A stretch of 64,000 nucleotides of DNA from CAIYYO01 sp049299895 (GTDB taxonomy: Archaea; Altiarchaeota; Altiarchaeia; IMC4; QMZM01), in assembly GCA_049299895.1 (NCBI GenBank), contig JBAQYF010000011.1, positions 1-64,000 on the forward strand, given 5' to 3'. Under the pieces are notes generated by a model. It ran no database searches and had not been told where the DNA came from. It saw nothing but the letters and a program-made list of their open reading frames with translations. Position numbers and translations under genes: made by a program. Each line of letters begins with the position of its first letter. The stretch's first letter is position 1. Shown piece by piece: positions 1 to 7,949 of the stretch.

Positions 1-96
1 AACATATACAACGAGACACGACTACACTCAAAGATCGGCTACCTGCCGCCCAATGAGTACGAAAAACGCGCAAATTTAAGCGCAAAAGCAACTTAA
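1..96 (+). mobile_element. C-terminal tail of an integrase-core (IS3/rve-type) transposase, cut by the window edge
   Basis: Frame 1 is open from the first base to a TAA at 94-96 and encodes 31 residues beginning NIYNETRLHSKIGYLPPNEY. The order YNE-x-R-x-H-x3-GY-x2-P-x-E-Y is the usual C-terminal end of DDE transposases of the IS3/rve integrase-core group, where it follows the catalytic glutamate. Only the tail is visible, so family assignment within the group and functionality cannot be judged. The element ends about 240 bases before tRNA-Arg(TCT); the non-coding stretch 97-255 probably contains its terminal repeat, but no clear inverted repeat can be paired without the other end. Confidence 0.7.
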
Positions 97-255
97 CTTA
101 ACGAACACACAAAGGGGTTCACTCCAACCTTAAGCGCAATGGCTGGAATAAGAGATAAGAACCACATTGCACAGGACGTAACCTCAACTCGGAATCCGTT
201 TTAGGCGTTCAATAAAAAGAATTGAACTAATTTTATCCCCCCTCATTACCAAATT

Positions 256-283
256 GTGGGGTCTTTAGACCCCGCATCCTTTT
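256..283 (-). repeat. tRNA-trailer palindrome, copy A
   Basis: On the minus strand this 28-mer contains the 20-mer GCGGGGTCTAAAGACCCCAC, a GGGGTCT/AGACCCC hairpin with a two-base loop. A copy with 27 of 28 bases identical lies at 28323-28350. Both copies stand downstream of a tRNA-Arg gene in the same orientation, here about 50 bases after the tRNA 3' end (59 bases to the hairpin 20-mer). It could be a transcription stop, a processing signal, a small RNA or a mobile mini-repeat. Confidence 0.75.
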
Positions 284-300
284 CTTTTGGGGATAAAGAA

Positions 301-326
301 CCTTTTCTTTTCGAGAAAAGAAAAGG
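301..326. terminator. Perfect 12-bp inverted repeat downstream of tRNA-Arg(TCT)
   Basis: The arms CCTTTTCTTTTC and GAAAAGAAAAGG are exact reverse complements separated by two bases. Read on the minus strand it begins about ten bases after the tRNA 3' end, followed by a run of mixed T/C and A/G bases. It may stop or process the tRNA transcript. Its purine/pyrimidine strand bias also makes it a possible cruciform or recombination site. Confidence 0.5.
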
Positions 327-334
327 GGCTTAAT

Positions 335-408
335 GAGCCCGGCGGGATTTGAACCCGCGACCTCCGGATTAGAAGTCCGGTGCCCTATCCAAGCTAGGCT
401 ACAGGCCC
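335..408 (-). tRNA. tRNA-Arg (anticodon TCT)
   Basis: The reverse strand folds as a full cloverleaf: acceptor GGGCCTG pairs with CGGGCTC allowing G-U, the anticodon stem CCGGA/TCCGG encloses loop CTTCTAA with anticodon TCT, and the T arm is CGCGGGTTCAAATCCCGC. No 3' CCA is encoded. No intron is visible. It is followed by two hairpins (minus strand 326-301 and 275-256). Confidence 0.95.
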
Positions 409-482
409 ATTAAGAAACGAGTTATTCCTTTGGTATTGGATTTTAATATATGGGTTTTCGGCTTACTATATCAGAATTTTAC

Positions 483-1118
483 CTAATACACAGTGAACAA
501 GAGATTAGGCGCTATCTCATGTATTAGGAGTATCACAATGGTCAGGCCCCACGGTATTGCCAGGTTGTCGTCTATCGTGTTCATGAACTCTATGATGCCC
601 CCCGCCACTGCCAGTGCAAGCGAGGTTTTGAGGTCCACGAAGAAGGTTGCCATCATATATGAGAAGATAACAAAGGCGACGAACCCTTCAACGCTCTTGT
701 GCCTTATCCTGTATTTTCCGTAGAATTTTCCAACAAGCGTTGCGAACGCGTCTCCTCCTGCAAGGACTGCAATCACTGCGCAGGCGAGGCGGGGGACGCC
801 AAACGCATCGGATGGCAGCAATATGATCGGGGGGATTATGCCTAATCCGAAGTATATTGCTCCCTTGAATGGAAATTCCTTTTTGTCCTTCTCTCTTTCA
901 AAGTGAAACAGCAGGTGATTAGAAATCCAGCGCCTTTCAGCGGGAATACAGGGTATTATCCACATTATGGCGACTGCGATTATTAATGGTGCCAGAATCA
1001 GGTTTTTGTATGCCGGGTACAGGAAGTATACTGCGTAGGCTATCACTGTTCCCATGATGAAGTGGAACATCTTTCTTTTCAGTTCGAACATGAAATCTGC
1101 TTTTTTGTCCGGATGCAT
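483..1118 (-). CDS. Polyprenol/dolichol kinase-like CTP-dependent lipid kinase (SEC59/phosphatidate cytidylyltransferase family)
   Basis: This 211-residue polytopic membrane protein carries, at about residues 121-146, GGDAFATLVGKFYGKYRI followed by KSVEG, the signature of the dolichol-kinase/phytol-kinase branch of the CTP-transfer family. A second conserved DN lies near residue 183 (IDDNLAIPW). About five or six hydrophobic helices are visible. Such archaeal enzymes phosphorylate dolichol, geranylgeraniol or related isoprenoid alcohols. The substrate cannot be read from sequence. It stands alone on its strand beside the GT2 genes, which fits a role supplying lipid carrier for surface glycans, but that link is inference. 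Confidence 0.7.
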   Translation of the reverse strand: MHPDKKADFMFELKRKMFHFIMGTVIAYAVYFLYPAYKNLILAPLIIAVAIMWIIPCIPAERRWISNHLLFHFEREKDKKEFPFKGAIYFGLGIIPPIILLPSDAFGVPRLACAVIAVLAGGDAFATLVGKFYGKYRIRHKSVEGFVAFVIFSYMMATFFVDLKTSLALAVAGGIIEFMNTIDDNLAIPWGLTIVILLIHEIAPNLLFTVY

Positions 1119-1221
1119 TTTTCTATTGAATATATTGTATTCTCCGATGCTTTATAAACTCTCCCCTTTTTCTTTAGTATAAATTCCCCCGGTATATTAT
1201 ATATAATATATGCAACAATAG

Positions 1222-2493
1222 ATGCTTTTAGTTCTTTTACGCGCTACGATGAATATCATTTACTCCGCATTGGTTTTGACGGTCTGGTTCATGTCGACCT
1301 TTTTCGTCATCCTTGTTCTCCTCGTCGTATTCGATAGAAGAAAACACATGAGTTCTTCCGTCGAGGTTTCCAATCTGCCCCGGGTAAGTATCATCCTCCC
1401 TGCATATAATGAAGAAGAGGGGATATATGCGGCCCTTGAATCCCTCGCGGCAATAGATTACCCAAAGAGCCTTTATGAGATCCTCGCGGTAAACGACGGC
1501 TCAAGCGACCAAACATCCGAGAGGATACGAAGTTTTGTCGCAAATCACAAGGACATAAACATCCGTTTCATAGACCGCAAAAAGAACTGCGGCAAAGCAC
1601 GCAGCCTAAACGAAGGGATAAAAGCCGCAACCGGCGACTATGTCGCCTGCATGGACGGGGACAGCATAGTAGATTCAGACATCCTGTCCAAGACGGTGGG
1701 ATATTTCCAGGACCCGAAGGTCGCATCAGTCAGCGTCCGCGTCAACGTGAGAAATCCGCGCACACTTCTGGAGAAGATAATTGACGTGGAATTCTCAGTG
1801 GGCCTTTCAACGTCTCTGAAAGTCCTTTCCTTCCTTGACAGCATGCACGTGACTCCGGGGCCTTTTTCCATTTACCGTAAGCGCGTCCTCTCCGAACTCG
1901 GCGGATTCGACGAAGAGAACATAACCGAGGACATGGAGATCGCCCTGAGGATGCAGAAAGCAGGCTACCGGCTTGTGTTCTGTCTTTCCACGAGCGTCTC
2001 AACCACAGTCCCCACGACCCTTTCCTCCCTGTACAAGCAGCGCAGGCGCTGGTATTCCGGGTCGCTCCTCACTCTCTGGCAGCACCGGGACATATTCTCC
2101 CGGAAGGATGCGGGCTTGTTTCGGATGTTCCTGTTATTCAACTACGCGCTCATCTTCCTGGGTCTGGGCCTTTTCTTTTACTCTATCTACCTGTATGTCA
2201 CAAACGGCCTCAAGGCTTACAACTACCTGCGGCTGATCGATTACGACATATTGAACACGCCCCTTGTTTTCGCATTCGATCTGTTGTCTCTTGACATATT
2301 CACTACTCTTGCAGTTACGTCCGTACTCATAACCGTAGTCCTTGTCTCTGTGAGCATGGGGCTCCTGAAGAGGGATATTCGAACGAACCTTTCGGGTTTT
2401 CTTGGATATTTATTTTTCTTTGTGTTTTACCAGATATTCTGGATAAACTCTCTGTATAACGTGGTCAGAAAGAGGCATATAAAATGGCGGTAG
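1222..2493 (+). CDS. Membrane family-2 glycosyltransferase (processive type)
   Basis: 423 residues. An N-terminal membrane helix (about 11-36) precedes a GT-A domain with LPAYNEEE at 59-66, NDGSSD at 91-96, metal-binding DGD at 145-147, TED at 235-237 and QRRRW at 273-277. Three or four C-terminal membrane helices follow. The D, DxD, TED, QxxRW set is that of membrane polymerases such as hyaluronan or poly-GlcNAc synthases. ATG 1249 is an alternative start and would leave a more usual distance from the AT-rich TATA-like run at 1190-1212. The stop overlaps the next gene by ten bases, so the two are probably co-translated. Confidence 0.88.
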   Translation: MLLVLLRATMNIIYSALVLTVWFMSTFFVILVLLVVFDRRKHMSSSVEVSNLPRVSIILPAYNEEEGIYAALESLAAIDYPKSLYEILAVNDGSSDQTSERIRSFVANHKDINIRFIDRKKNCGKARSLNEGIKAATGDYVACMDGDSIVDSDILSKTVGYFQDPKVASVSVRVNVRNPRTLLEKIIDVEFSVGLSTSLKVLSFLDSMHVTPGPFSIYRKRVLSELGGFDEENITEDMEIALRMQKAGYRLVFCLSTSVSTTVPTTLSSLYKQRRRWYSGSLLTLWQHRDIFSRKDAGLFRMFLLFNYALIFLGLGLFFYSIYLYVTNGLKAYNYLRLIDYDILNTPLVFAFDLLSLDIFTTLAVTSVLITVVLVSVSMGLLKRDIRTNLSGFLGYLFFFVFYQIFWINSLYNVVRKRHIKWR

Positions 2494-3191
2494 ACAAAAA
2501 AGTATTCGTTAAGGCGTTCCTCATAACGTTAGTCCTATTTCTTAGCGTCTATTCCCTGAACCTCTACCTGAACTATGAGCGGGAGAAAGTCATCGATGAA
2601 CGGATGCGGGAGGTAGTGGACGAGTTCGAGGAATTCCAGGCATTGAACGCGCTCATGGAAGTCTACGGTCAGAACGCAACCTGCATGACCCTCAATTCAA
2701 GGATAAAACTCCTGGACACAAACATCTGGAGACTGGGAGACAAGATAGACAACTACCGGCAGCTTTCCAAGGAATACATGAACGACCCGTACTACCAGCT
2801 TCAGAAGCAGAAATTCAACCGCCAGGAAGTAATATATCTCTCAATCCTGAAAGCGATGAAAAAATCCTGCCGGCTGAACCAGACCGAGATACTCTACTTC
2901 TACCAGAAAGGAGAAGAGTGCAAGACCTGCGACGACCAAGCATACGTCCTCACGTACTTCAACCAGAGGATCGATCCGGAAATAGCAATCTTCTCTTTCG
3001 ACGCAGACTTGAACCTGCCCTCCGTGGACGTTCTAAGAAGCCTCTACAACGTCACAGAATATCCGTGCCTCGTCGTAGAAGACTCGGTATACTGCGGCCT
3101 GCGCGATAAAGTTGAGCTGCAGGGGATCCTGTGCGACCGGAGCGGAAACACCCTGTCGCTCTGCGGAATTAATACAGACAAGACCAATTAA
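2484..3191 (+). CDS. Membrane-anchored thioredoxin-fold protein with CxxC, partner of GT2
   Basis: 235 residues with one N-terminal signal-anchor helix (9-28) and the rest predicted outside the membrane. Residues 60-130 form a charged helical region with cysteines at 67 and 129. A thioredoxin-like domain follows: strand EILYFY (135-140), CKTC at 146-149, strand IAIFSFDAD, and a cis-proline-type EYPCLVVED near 192-200. It is a paralogue of 4474-5145, which lacks the CxxC. It overlaps the upstream GT2 and precedes the next GT2 by seven bases. Possible roles are disulfide exchange at the surface or a structural subunit of the glycan synthase. I do not recognise a named family. Confidence 0.75.
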   Translation: MAVDKKVFVKAFLITLVLFLSVYSLNLYLNYEREKVIDERMREVVDEFEEFQALNALMEVYGQNATCMTLNSRIKLLDTNIWRLGDKIDNYRQLSKEYMNDPYYQLQKQKFNRQEVIYLSILKAMKKSCRLNQTEILYFYQKGEECKTCDDQAYVLTYFNQRIDPEIAIFSFDADLNLPSVDVLRSLYNVTEYPCLVVEDSVYCGLRDKVELQGILCDRSGNTLSLCGINTDKTN

Positions 3192-3198
3192 TAAGAAT

Positions 3199-4470
3199 AT
3201 GATAGAACTGGTTTTGATGCCCCTGTTCGTGGTCCTGATATTCCTGCATCTATCCTGGATAATACTATATTTTCTCCCCGCAAGAAAACTCCCCCCCGCA
3301 GGATATGCGCCGCCAGTAACAATAATCCTGCCCGCGCACAACGAAGAATCGGTAATCGCTGAATCCGTAAAACACTGCCTCTCCGCGGAATATCCAACAA
3401 AAAAAGAAGTGATCGTCATAAACGACGGCTCATCCGACCGAACCGGCGCGATCGTTAAGGCCCTGTCCGAAGCGGATCCCCGGGTGCGGCTCATAACACT
3501 TGAGCACGCGGGCAAAGCCAATGCGATAAACGCCGCCCTCGCCCGGGCAAAAGGCGAAGTGATCGTGGTCGTGGACGCGGACTCCCGGCTGGAGAACGAC
3601 GCGCTAATCAAACTAGTCGCGCCCTTCGCGGACGAGCGGATAGGCGCCGTCTCCGGCGTGATACGTGCGAGCATGAACAACAACCCGCTGGTATGGTTCC
3701 AGGACGTCGAGTACATAATGTCCTCCACCTGGAGGTACCTGTGCAACAAGATCAATGCGACGTATCTCCTCCCGGGGTTCACCGCTTTTCGCAGGAGCGC
3801 GCTCCTCGACGTGGGCGGATTCAAAACAGACACCCTCTCAGAGGATTTCGACATCGGCCTATGTCTCAGAAAGGCCGGCTACAAAATGGAGATGGTCCGC
3901 GCACTTATGTATACGCATGTGCCGCAGGACATTCCCTCGCTTGTAAGGCAGAGAATACGCTGGAGCCGGGGCACCCTGCAGGTCGTAAAGAAGCATTCAG
4001 ACGTACCATTGAATATGCAGTACGGAGCAATCGGCTTATACGCCATACCCACGCAGCTCTACTGGTTCATCCACGGATTTATTTCTATCCCCATAACCTC
4101 ATATCAGGTCTTGTACGGGTACATGACCTACTTTGTAAAATACAACGATCTCTTCTCCTCCGCAGTGCTAAACTATTTTCTGGGCTGGTTCTCCCTGTAC
4201 GGCATGTTCAACTACTCCTACCAGACTTTCGCAGGCATCTACCCCATGACCGGCGTATTCATTTTATCCTTCACGTCTTTTGCGCTGGGCACGCTTTACA
4301 CCATTCTATCGATCGTTCCCCACAGCGGAATATCCTGGAGGCATGTGCTCGTCGTCGTATTCTATTTCCCCTACTCGATATTCTCGCTTCTCATATTCAT
4401 GATGCCCCTGTTTCCAGAGATCATAAGTTTCGGCGAGAAAAAGAAATTAGTGAATGTCTGGGGCAAGTGA
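3199..4470 (+). CDS. Membrane family-2 glycosyltransferase
   Basis: 423 residues from ATG 3199. An earlier in-frame ATG at 3112 lies inside the previous gene and gives a non-membrane-like extension, so it is rejected. Signal-anchor helix at the N-terminus, then LPAHNEES, NDGSSD, DADS, SEDFDIGLCLRKAGY and QRIRW, then several C-terminal helices. All catalytic motifs of inverting membrane GT2 enzymes are present. It ends four bases before the convergent thioredoxin-like gene. The triplet of GT2 enzymes with two anchored thioredoxin-like proteins suggests one surface-polysaccharide locus. Confidence 0.88.
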   Translation: MIELVLMPLFVVLIFLHLSWIILYFLPARKLPPAGYAPPVTIILPAHNEESVIAESVKHCLSAEYPTKKEVIVINDGSSDRTGAIVKALSEADPRVRLITLEHAGKANAINAALARAKGEVIVVVDADSRLENDALIKLVAPFADERIGAVSGVIRASMNNNPLVWFQDVEYIMSSTWRYLCNKINATYLLPGFTAFRRSALLDVGGFKTDTLSEDFDIGLCLRKAGYKMEMVRALMYTHVPQDIPSLVRQRIRWSRGTLQVVKKHSDVPLNMQYGAIGLYAIPTQLYWFIHGFISIPITSYQVLYGYMTYFVKYNDLFSSAVLNYFLGWFSLYGMFNYSYQTFAGIYPMTGVFILSFTSFALGTLYTILSIVPHSGISWRHVLVVVFYFPYSIFSLLIFMMPLFPEIISFGEKKKLVNVWGK

Positions 4471-4473
4471 TCA

Positions 4474-5145
4474 CTACCGGGCGTTTTTTGCTTCCCGTAT
4501 TTTCCCGTTCAGGTAATCCCTTGTCTGCGGCCCCTCGATAACTGTTTTTTCGTCTATCAGTATCGTCGGCGTGGTCTTTATCCCGTACTGTTTTTTGATT
4601 ATCTCTATAGTTGTAATGTTCAGGTCCAGGGGCAGAGGGACCAGGATAAGCCCCGGCCCGTATTCGTTTTTCAGATCCATGAGGACCGCGCTTTGAACGT
4701 TTTCCTGCGCGGTCGTATTATAGTGTGAATAGAAATACACAAGGTTCGTATAACTGGCGTTGCACGTTCTCTTAAGCCTTACGCTGTTCAGCCAGAACTG
4801 AATCTTCAAGAGGACGTATCTTGTTTTGTCCTTTATCAGAGATGGAGCGAGCTTGTTTATTTTTTCGTACTGGTCTATCCGCAGGCCGTCCTGATATACC
4901 CTGTCCGAGAATATGAGGTTCTCCTGGATCGCCGGTATGCAGAACGACGAATCGTTGTTGCTCAACGTCTGGTAATACAGCGTCTGCAGGCGCGCATCGT
5001 TTGAGCTTATATCCATGTCGGTGTATTCGTTCCTGATTTCTTCCACCCGGTAGGAATCCAGCCAGAAGCCCATGAATACCCCCGACAAAAAAACGATACA
5101 CGTTATTCCAAAAGCCTTCCAGAAGGCGTCTAATTGGTTCACCAT
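4474..5145 (-). CDS. Membrane-anchored thioredoxin-fold protein lacking CxxC, partner of GT2
   Basis: 223 residues from ATG 5145, chosen because the preceding in-frame ATG lies deep in the GT2 gene. It overlaps that GT2 by seven bases. One signal-anchor helix (12-28), then a helical region with the same landmarks as 2484-3191 (single Cys at 69, KID/RIDQY segment, Cys 128), then a thioredoxin-like fold: LVYFY (135-139), strand ILVPLPLD and TTPTILID with the expected proline near 193. The active-site cysteines are replaced (YSHYNTTA), so it is not a classical oxidoreductase. A binding or scaffold role is more likely. Confidence 0.72.
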   Translation of the reverse strand: MVNQLDAFWKAFGITCIVFLSGVFMGFWLDSYRVEEIRNEYTDMDISSNDARLQTLYYQTLSNNDSSFCIPAIQENLIFSDRVYQDGLRIDQYEKINKLAPSLIKDKTRYVLLKIQFWLNSVRLKRTCNASYTNLVYFYSHYNTTAQENVQSAVLMDLKNEYGPGLILVPLPLDLNITTIEIIKKQYGIKTTPTILIDEKTVIEGPQTRDYLNGKIREAKNAR

Positions 5146-6356
5146 CTTTGTTTCCTGTAAGCGGCCAGGCGCCAAAAGGAGTGCACTAATAATATTGGGA
5201 ACAGGAATAGATAGGGTATGAGATACACCAAAAGGTCAAAGAAAGTTTTTCCCTTTATGCTCTTACCCATTGCCTGCAGGCCCGTTATGAGGTAGACAAG
5301 CGAAAAAACGAAACCCATTATGCCCAGGACCGTGAAGACATTGGGCAGCATATTCAGAGAGTAATAACTCAGAGGATTGATCCCCGCCTTCGACGCGTAA
5401 TAAAAAAACGTTAAAAGATCAGCTATGCGCATTCCCATTATGTACGCAAAGAGCATCAAACCAAAAAGGCTTATCAGCATGGACACCAGGAAAAAGGGGA
5501 CTATGAATAACCCGAATATCCCGTACCCCCTCTTCAGAAAGGCGTATTGATGCTTCTTCACCGTCTGTATCCCCCCGATATCCCACCTGAGGCGCTGGTT
5601 CCACCATTTCTTAAACGATCTGGGCGCATTTGTATACACCCGGGCATTCAGATCCATCCGGACATTATACCCTTTACTGTGAAGCTTCCAGGCTATCTCG
5701 ATATCCTCAGTCAATATCTTCCTGTCAAAACCGCCGACCACATTGAGCGCATCTTTCCGGTACAGGCTCAGCGGGCCGGGCGTAACGTAAACGCTTTGCA
5801 CGTAATCCAGGAGCTTTCTGCCCCAGGCTATCAGCATGTATTCCATCTCCTGCAGGCGCTCCAGATAGTTCACAGGATTCCTGACCAAAACAGACGAAGT
5901 TACTGCGGCTACTCTCTCATCCTCGAAATACTGGACCATCGAGAGCAAAGCATCCTCCTGTGGGTAAGAATCCGCATCAACGCACCCGACGATATCCCCT
6001 TTAGCAAGCCCCGTCCCGTAATTCAGTGCCGCTGCCTTGCCTTCGTTTTCTTTGGTCACCACCCGCGCTCCTTCTTTCTTTGCGTTTTCCGCGGTCCCGT
6101 CCTTTGAACCGTCGTCTATCACTATGATTTCCAGGAGATCCTTCGGATAATCGAACGCCTTCACCTTCCTTATCGTAGATGCGATGTTATCCTCTTCGTT
6201 GTAGGCGGGGATTATTATTGTGACCGAAGGCACATTGCTGCCTGCGGGTTTCAGGAGCATCGTCTCCCGGTTCCGCAGATAGATCAACATGAACAGGACG
6301 TCAAAATACAGGGTGATGAATGCGAAAATTAAAAACAGGTAATCGGTGTAGTCCAT
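5139..6356 (-). CDS. Membrane family-2 glycosyltransferase
   Basis: 405 residues: N-terminal helix (8-28), IIPAYNEED, DDGSKDGT, DADS, LTEDIEIAWKLHSKGY and QRLRW, then four or so C-terminal helices. It has the same architecture and motif set as the GT2 enzymes at 1222 and 3199 and is arranged convergently to them, as though the GT2/thioredoxin-like couplet had been duplicated and inverted. The donor sugar is unknown. Its promoter region (6357-6486) is shared with divergent srp54. Confidence 0.88.
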   Translation of the reverse strand: MDYTDYLFLIFAFITLYFDVLFMLIYLRNRETMLLKPAGSNVPSVTIIIPAYNEEDNIASTIRKVKAFDYPKDLLEIIVIDDGSKDGTAENAKKEGARVVTKENEGKAAALNYGTGLAKGDIVGCVDADSYPQEDALLSMVQYFEDERVAAVTSSVLVRNPVNYLERLQEMEYMLIAWGRKLLDYVQSVYVTPGPLSLYRKDALNVVGGFDRKILTEDIEIAWKLHSKGYNVRMDLNARVYTNAPRSFKKWWNQRLRWDIGGIQTVKKHQYAFLKRGYGIFGLFIVPFFLVSMLISLFGLMLFAYIMGMRIADLLTFFYYASKAGINPLSYYSLNMLPNVFTVLGIMGFVFSLVYLITGLQAMGKSIKGKTFFDLLVYLIPYLFLFPILLVHSFWRLAAYRKQRW

Positions 6357-6486
6357 GTTAATGTGTTCCTATTATAGTATATCCGATTCATGCGATAAAT
6401 CATCTGTTCGGCTTTGTTGCGTCATTTTTCTGCCCCGCATCCAATGACATATTACCTTTTTGTAAAACCCAAATCATTCCCGGACA

Positions 6487-7806
6487 ATGGCTTTCGAAAA
6501 ACTATCAACGGGCCTGCAAGGCGCAATAACGAACCTTCGCAAAGCAGTGGTAGTGGACAAGAAAACCGTCCGGGAATACATCAAAGAGATACAGAAAGTC
6601 TTAATCTCGTCCGACGTGAACATAAAGATGGTCTTCGAACTGACCAAGACCATAGAAGACCGGGGCCTCCTGGAAAAACCGCCGGGCATGCTCTCCAAGA
6701 ACGAGAACCTTGTGCGCATAACCTACGAGGAACTGGTAAAATTGCTCGGCGCAGGCGAGAAACTGGAGATGCGCGACGGCAACAAGATAATGCTGGTCGG
6801 AACCCAGGGATCAGGCAAGACCACCACTGCAGCGAAGCTGGCAAAATACTACAAAAAGAAAGGCCTTAACCCAAAACTCATATGCGCAGACACGTTCCGC
6901 CCTGCGGCATACGACCAGTTAAAGCAATTATCCGAAGAAATACAGGTTCCGTTCTACGGCGAAACCGGCAACAAGGACGCACTCGCCATCATCCGGGCGG
7001 GCATAGAGAAATACAAGGGCGAAGGCTTGATAATCATCGACTCAGAAGGCCGGCACAAGCTGGACCTCGACCTGATGAAGGACATCAACCGCATATTCAC
7101 AAGCGTCCGTCCGACAAAGACGCTCCTGGTACTGGACGGAACCATCGGCCAGGGCGCCGGAGAGCAGGCCGAAGCCTTCAGGAAATCCTGCAACGTCGAC
7201 GGGGTCATACTGACGAAACTGGACGGGAGCGCCAAAGGAGGGGGCGCCCTGTCCGCGTGCGCAAAGACCCAGAGCAAGGTATACTTCATCGGGGTCGGAG
7301 AGCACATAGACGAACTTGAGGAATTCAACGCGGAAAGATTCGTCTCCCGCCTGATAGGATTCGGCGACCTGCAGGGCCTCCTAGAAAAGGCAAAAGAAGT
7401 CGAAGTAGATGAAGAAGCCGCAAAGAGGATGATGAGCGGCAAATTCACACTCGTTGACGTATACTCCCAGATAGACCAGATGCGCCAGATGGGCCCCATG
7501 AAGAAAGTAATGGAGATGCTCCCGTTCGGCCAGAAGATCCCGCAGGACATCATGCAGATGCAGGAAGAGAAACTGAAAAAATTCAAGATAGCGATGGACT
7601 CCATGACAGACGAAGAAATGCAGGATCCAGACCTGATAAAGCACGATCGAATAGAGCGGATCTCAAAAGGCGCAGGCATCGCCCCGGAGGACGTAAAAGA
7701 ACTCCTCGCGTACTACAAGAAGATGAAGAAGATGATGAAGACCATGGGGAACGAACGCAAGATGCGCAAAATGATGGAGCGCTTCGGTATGGGTGCAGGT
7801 GCGTGA
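6487..7806 (+). CDS. srp54: Signal recognition particle 54 kDa protein
   Basis: 439 residues, the family's usual size. It is the GTPase that binds SRP RNA and signal sequences and docks at FtsY. The N domain is residues 1-90. The G domain has GTQGSGKT at 105-112, DTFRPAAYDQL near 135, a G3-region IIDSEGR and TKLDGS. The last about 140 residues form the methionine-rich M domain (QMRQMGPMKKVMEMLPFG and a final Met/Lys-rich helix). G3 reads DSEGR where DTAGR is usual: the alanine is Glu and the threonine Ser, a small departure worth noting. It is monocistronic. Confidence 0.97.
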   Translation: MAFEKLSTGLQGAITNLRKAVVVDKKTVREYIKEIQKVLISSDVNIKMVFELTKTIEDRGLLEKPPGMLSKNENLVRITYEELVKLLGAGEKLEMRDGNKIMLVGTQGSGKTTTAAKLAKYYKKKGLNPKLICADTFRPAAYDQLKQLSEEIQVPFYGETGNKDALAIIRAGIEKYKGEGLIIIDSEGRHKLDLDLMKDINRIFTSVRPTKTLLVLDGTIGQGAGEQAEAFRKSCNVDGVILTKLDGSAKGGGALSACAKTQSKVYFIGVGEHIDELEEFNAERFVSRLIGFGDLQGLLEKAKEVEVDEEAAKRMMSGKFTLVDVYSQIDQMRQMGPMKKVMEMLPFGQKIPQDIMQMQEEKLKKFKIAMDSMTDEEMQDPDLIKHDRIERISKGAGIAPEDVKELLAYYKKMKKMMKTMGNERKMRKMMERFGMGAGA

Positions 7807-7949
7807 TTTCTTTATCTTTGCATTTTTTTTCGTCATGCGGTCAATGGCCGTATCTGATGTGTCGTGTCGGCACGCCGAATTTATTCCCCCCGCCTTTAAG
7901 AATGCGAGTACAGGCGCATGATATTGCTTCTTTTTATTGCGTTGGTCGC

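Noticed and set aside
2484..3191. Annotating the anchored thioredoxin-like protein as a DsbA/thioredoxin enzyme
   Set aside because: CxxC is present but its paralogue lacks it and neither has the full WCxxC context, so a plain oxidoreductase call is not supported.
3693..4541. A 282-residue open frame overlapping the second GT2 gene
   Set aside because: It is the +2 shadow of a GT2 with all catalytic motifs; the product is Arg/His/Pro-rich with no domain.
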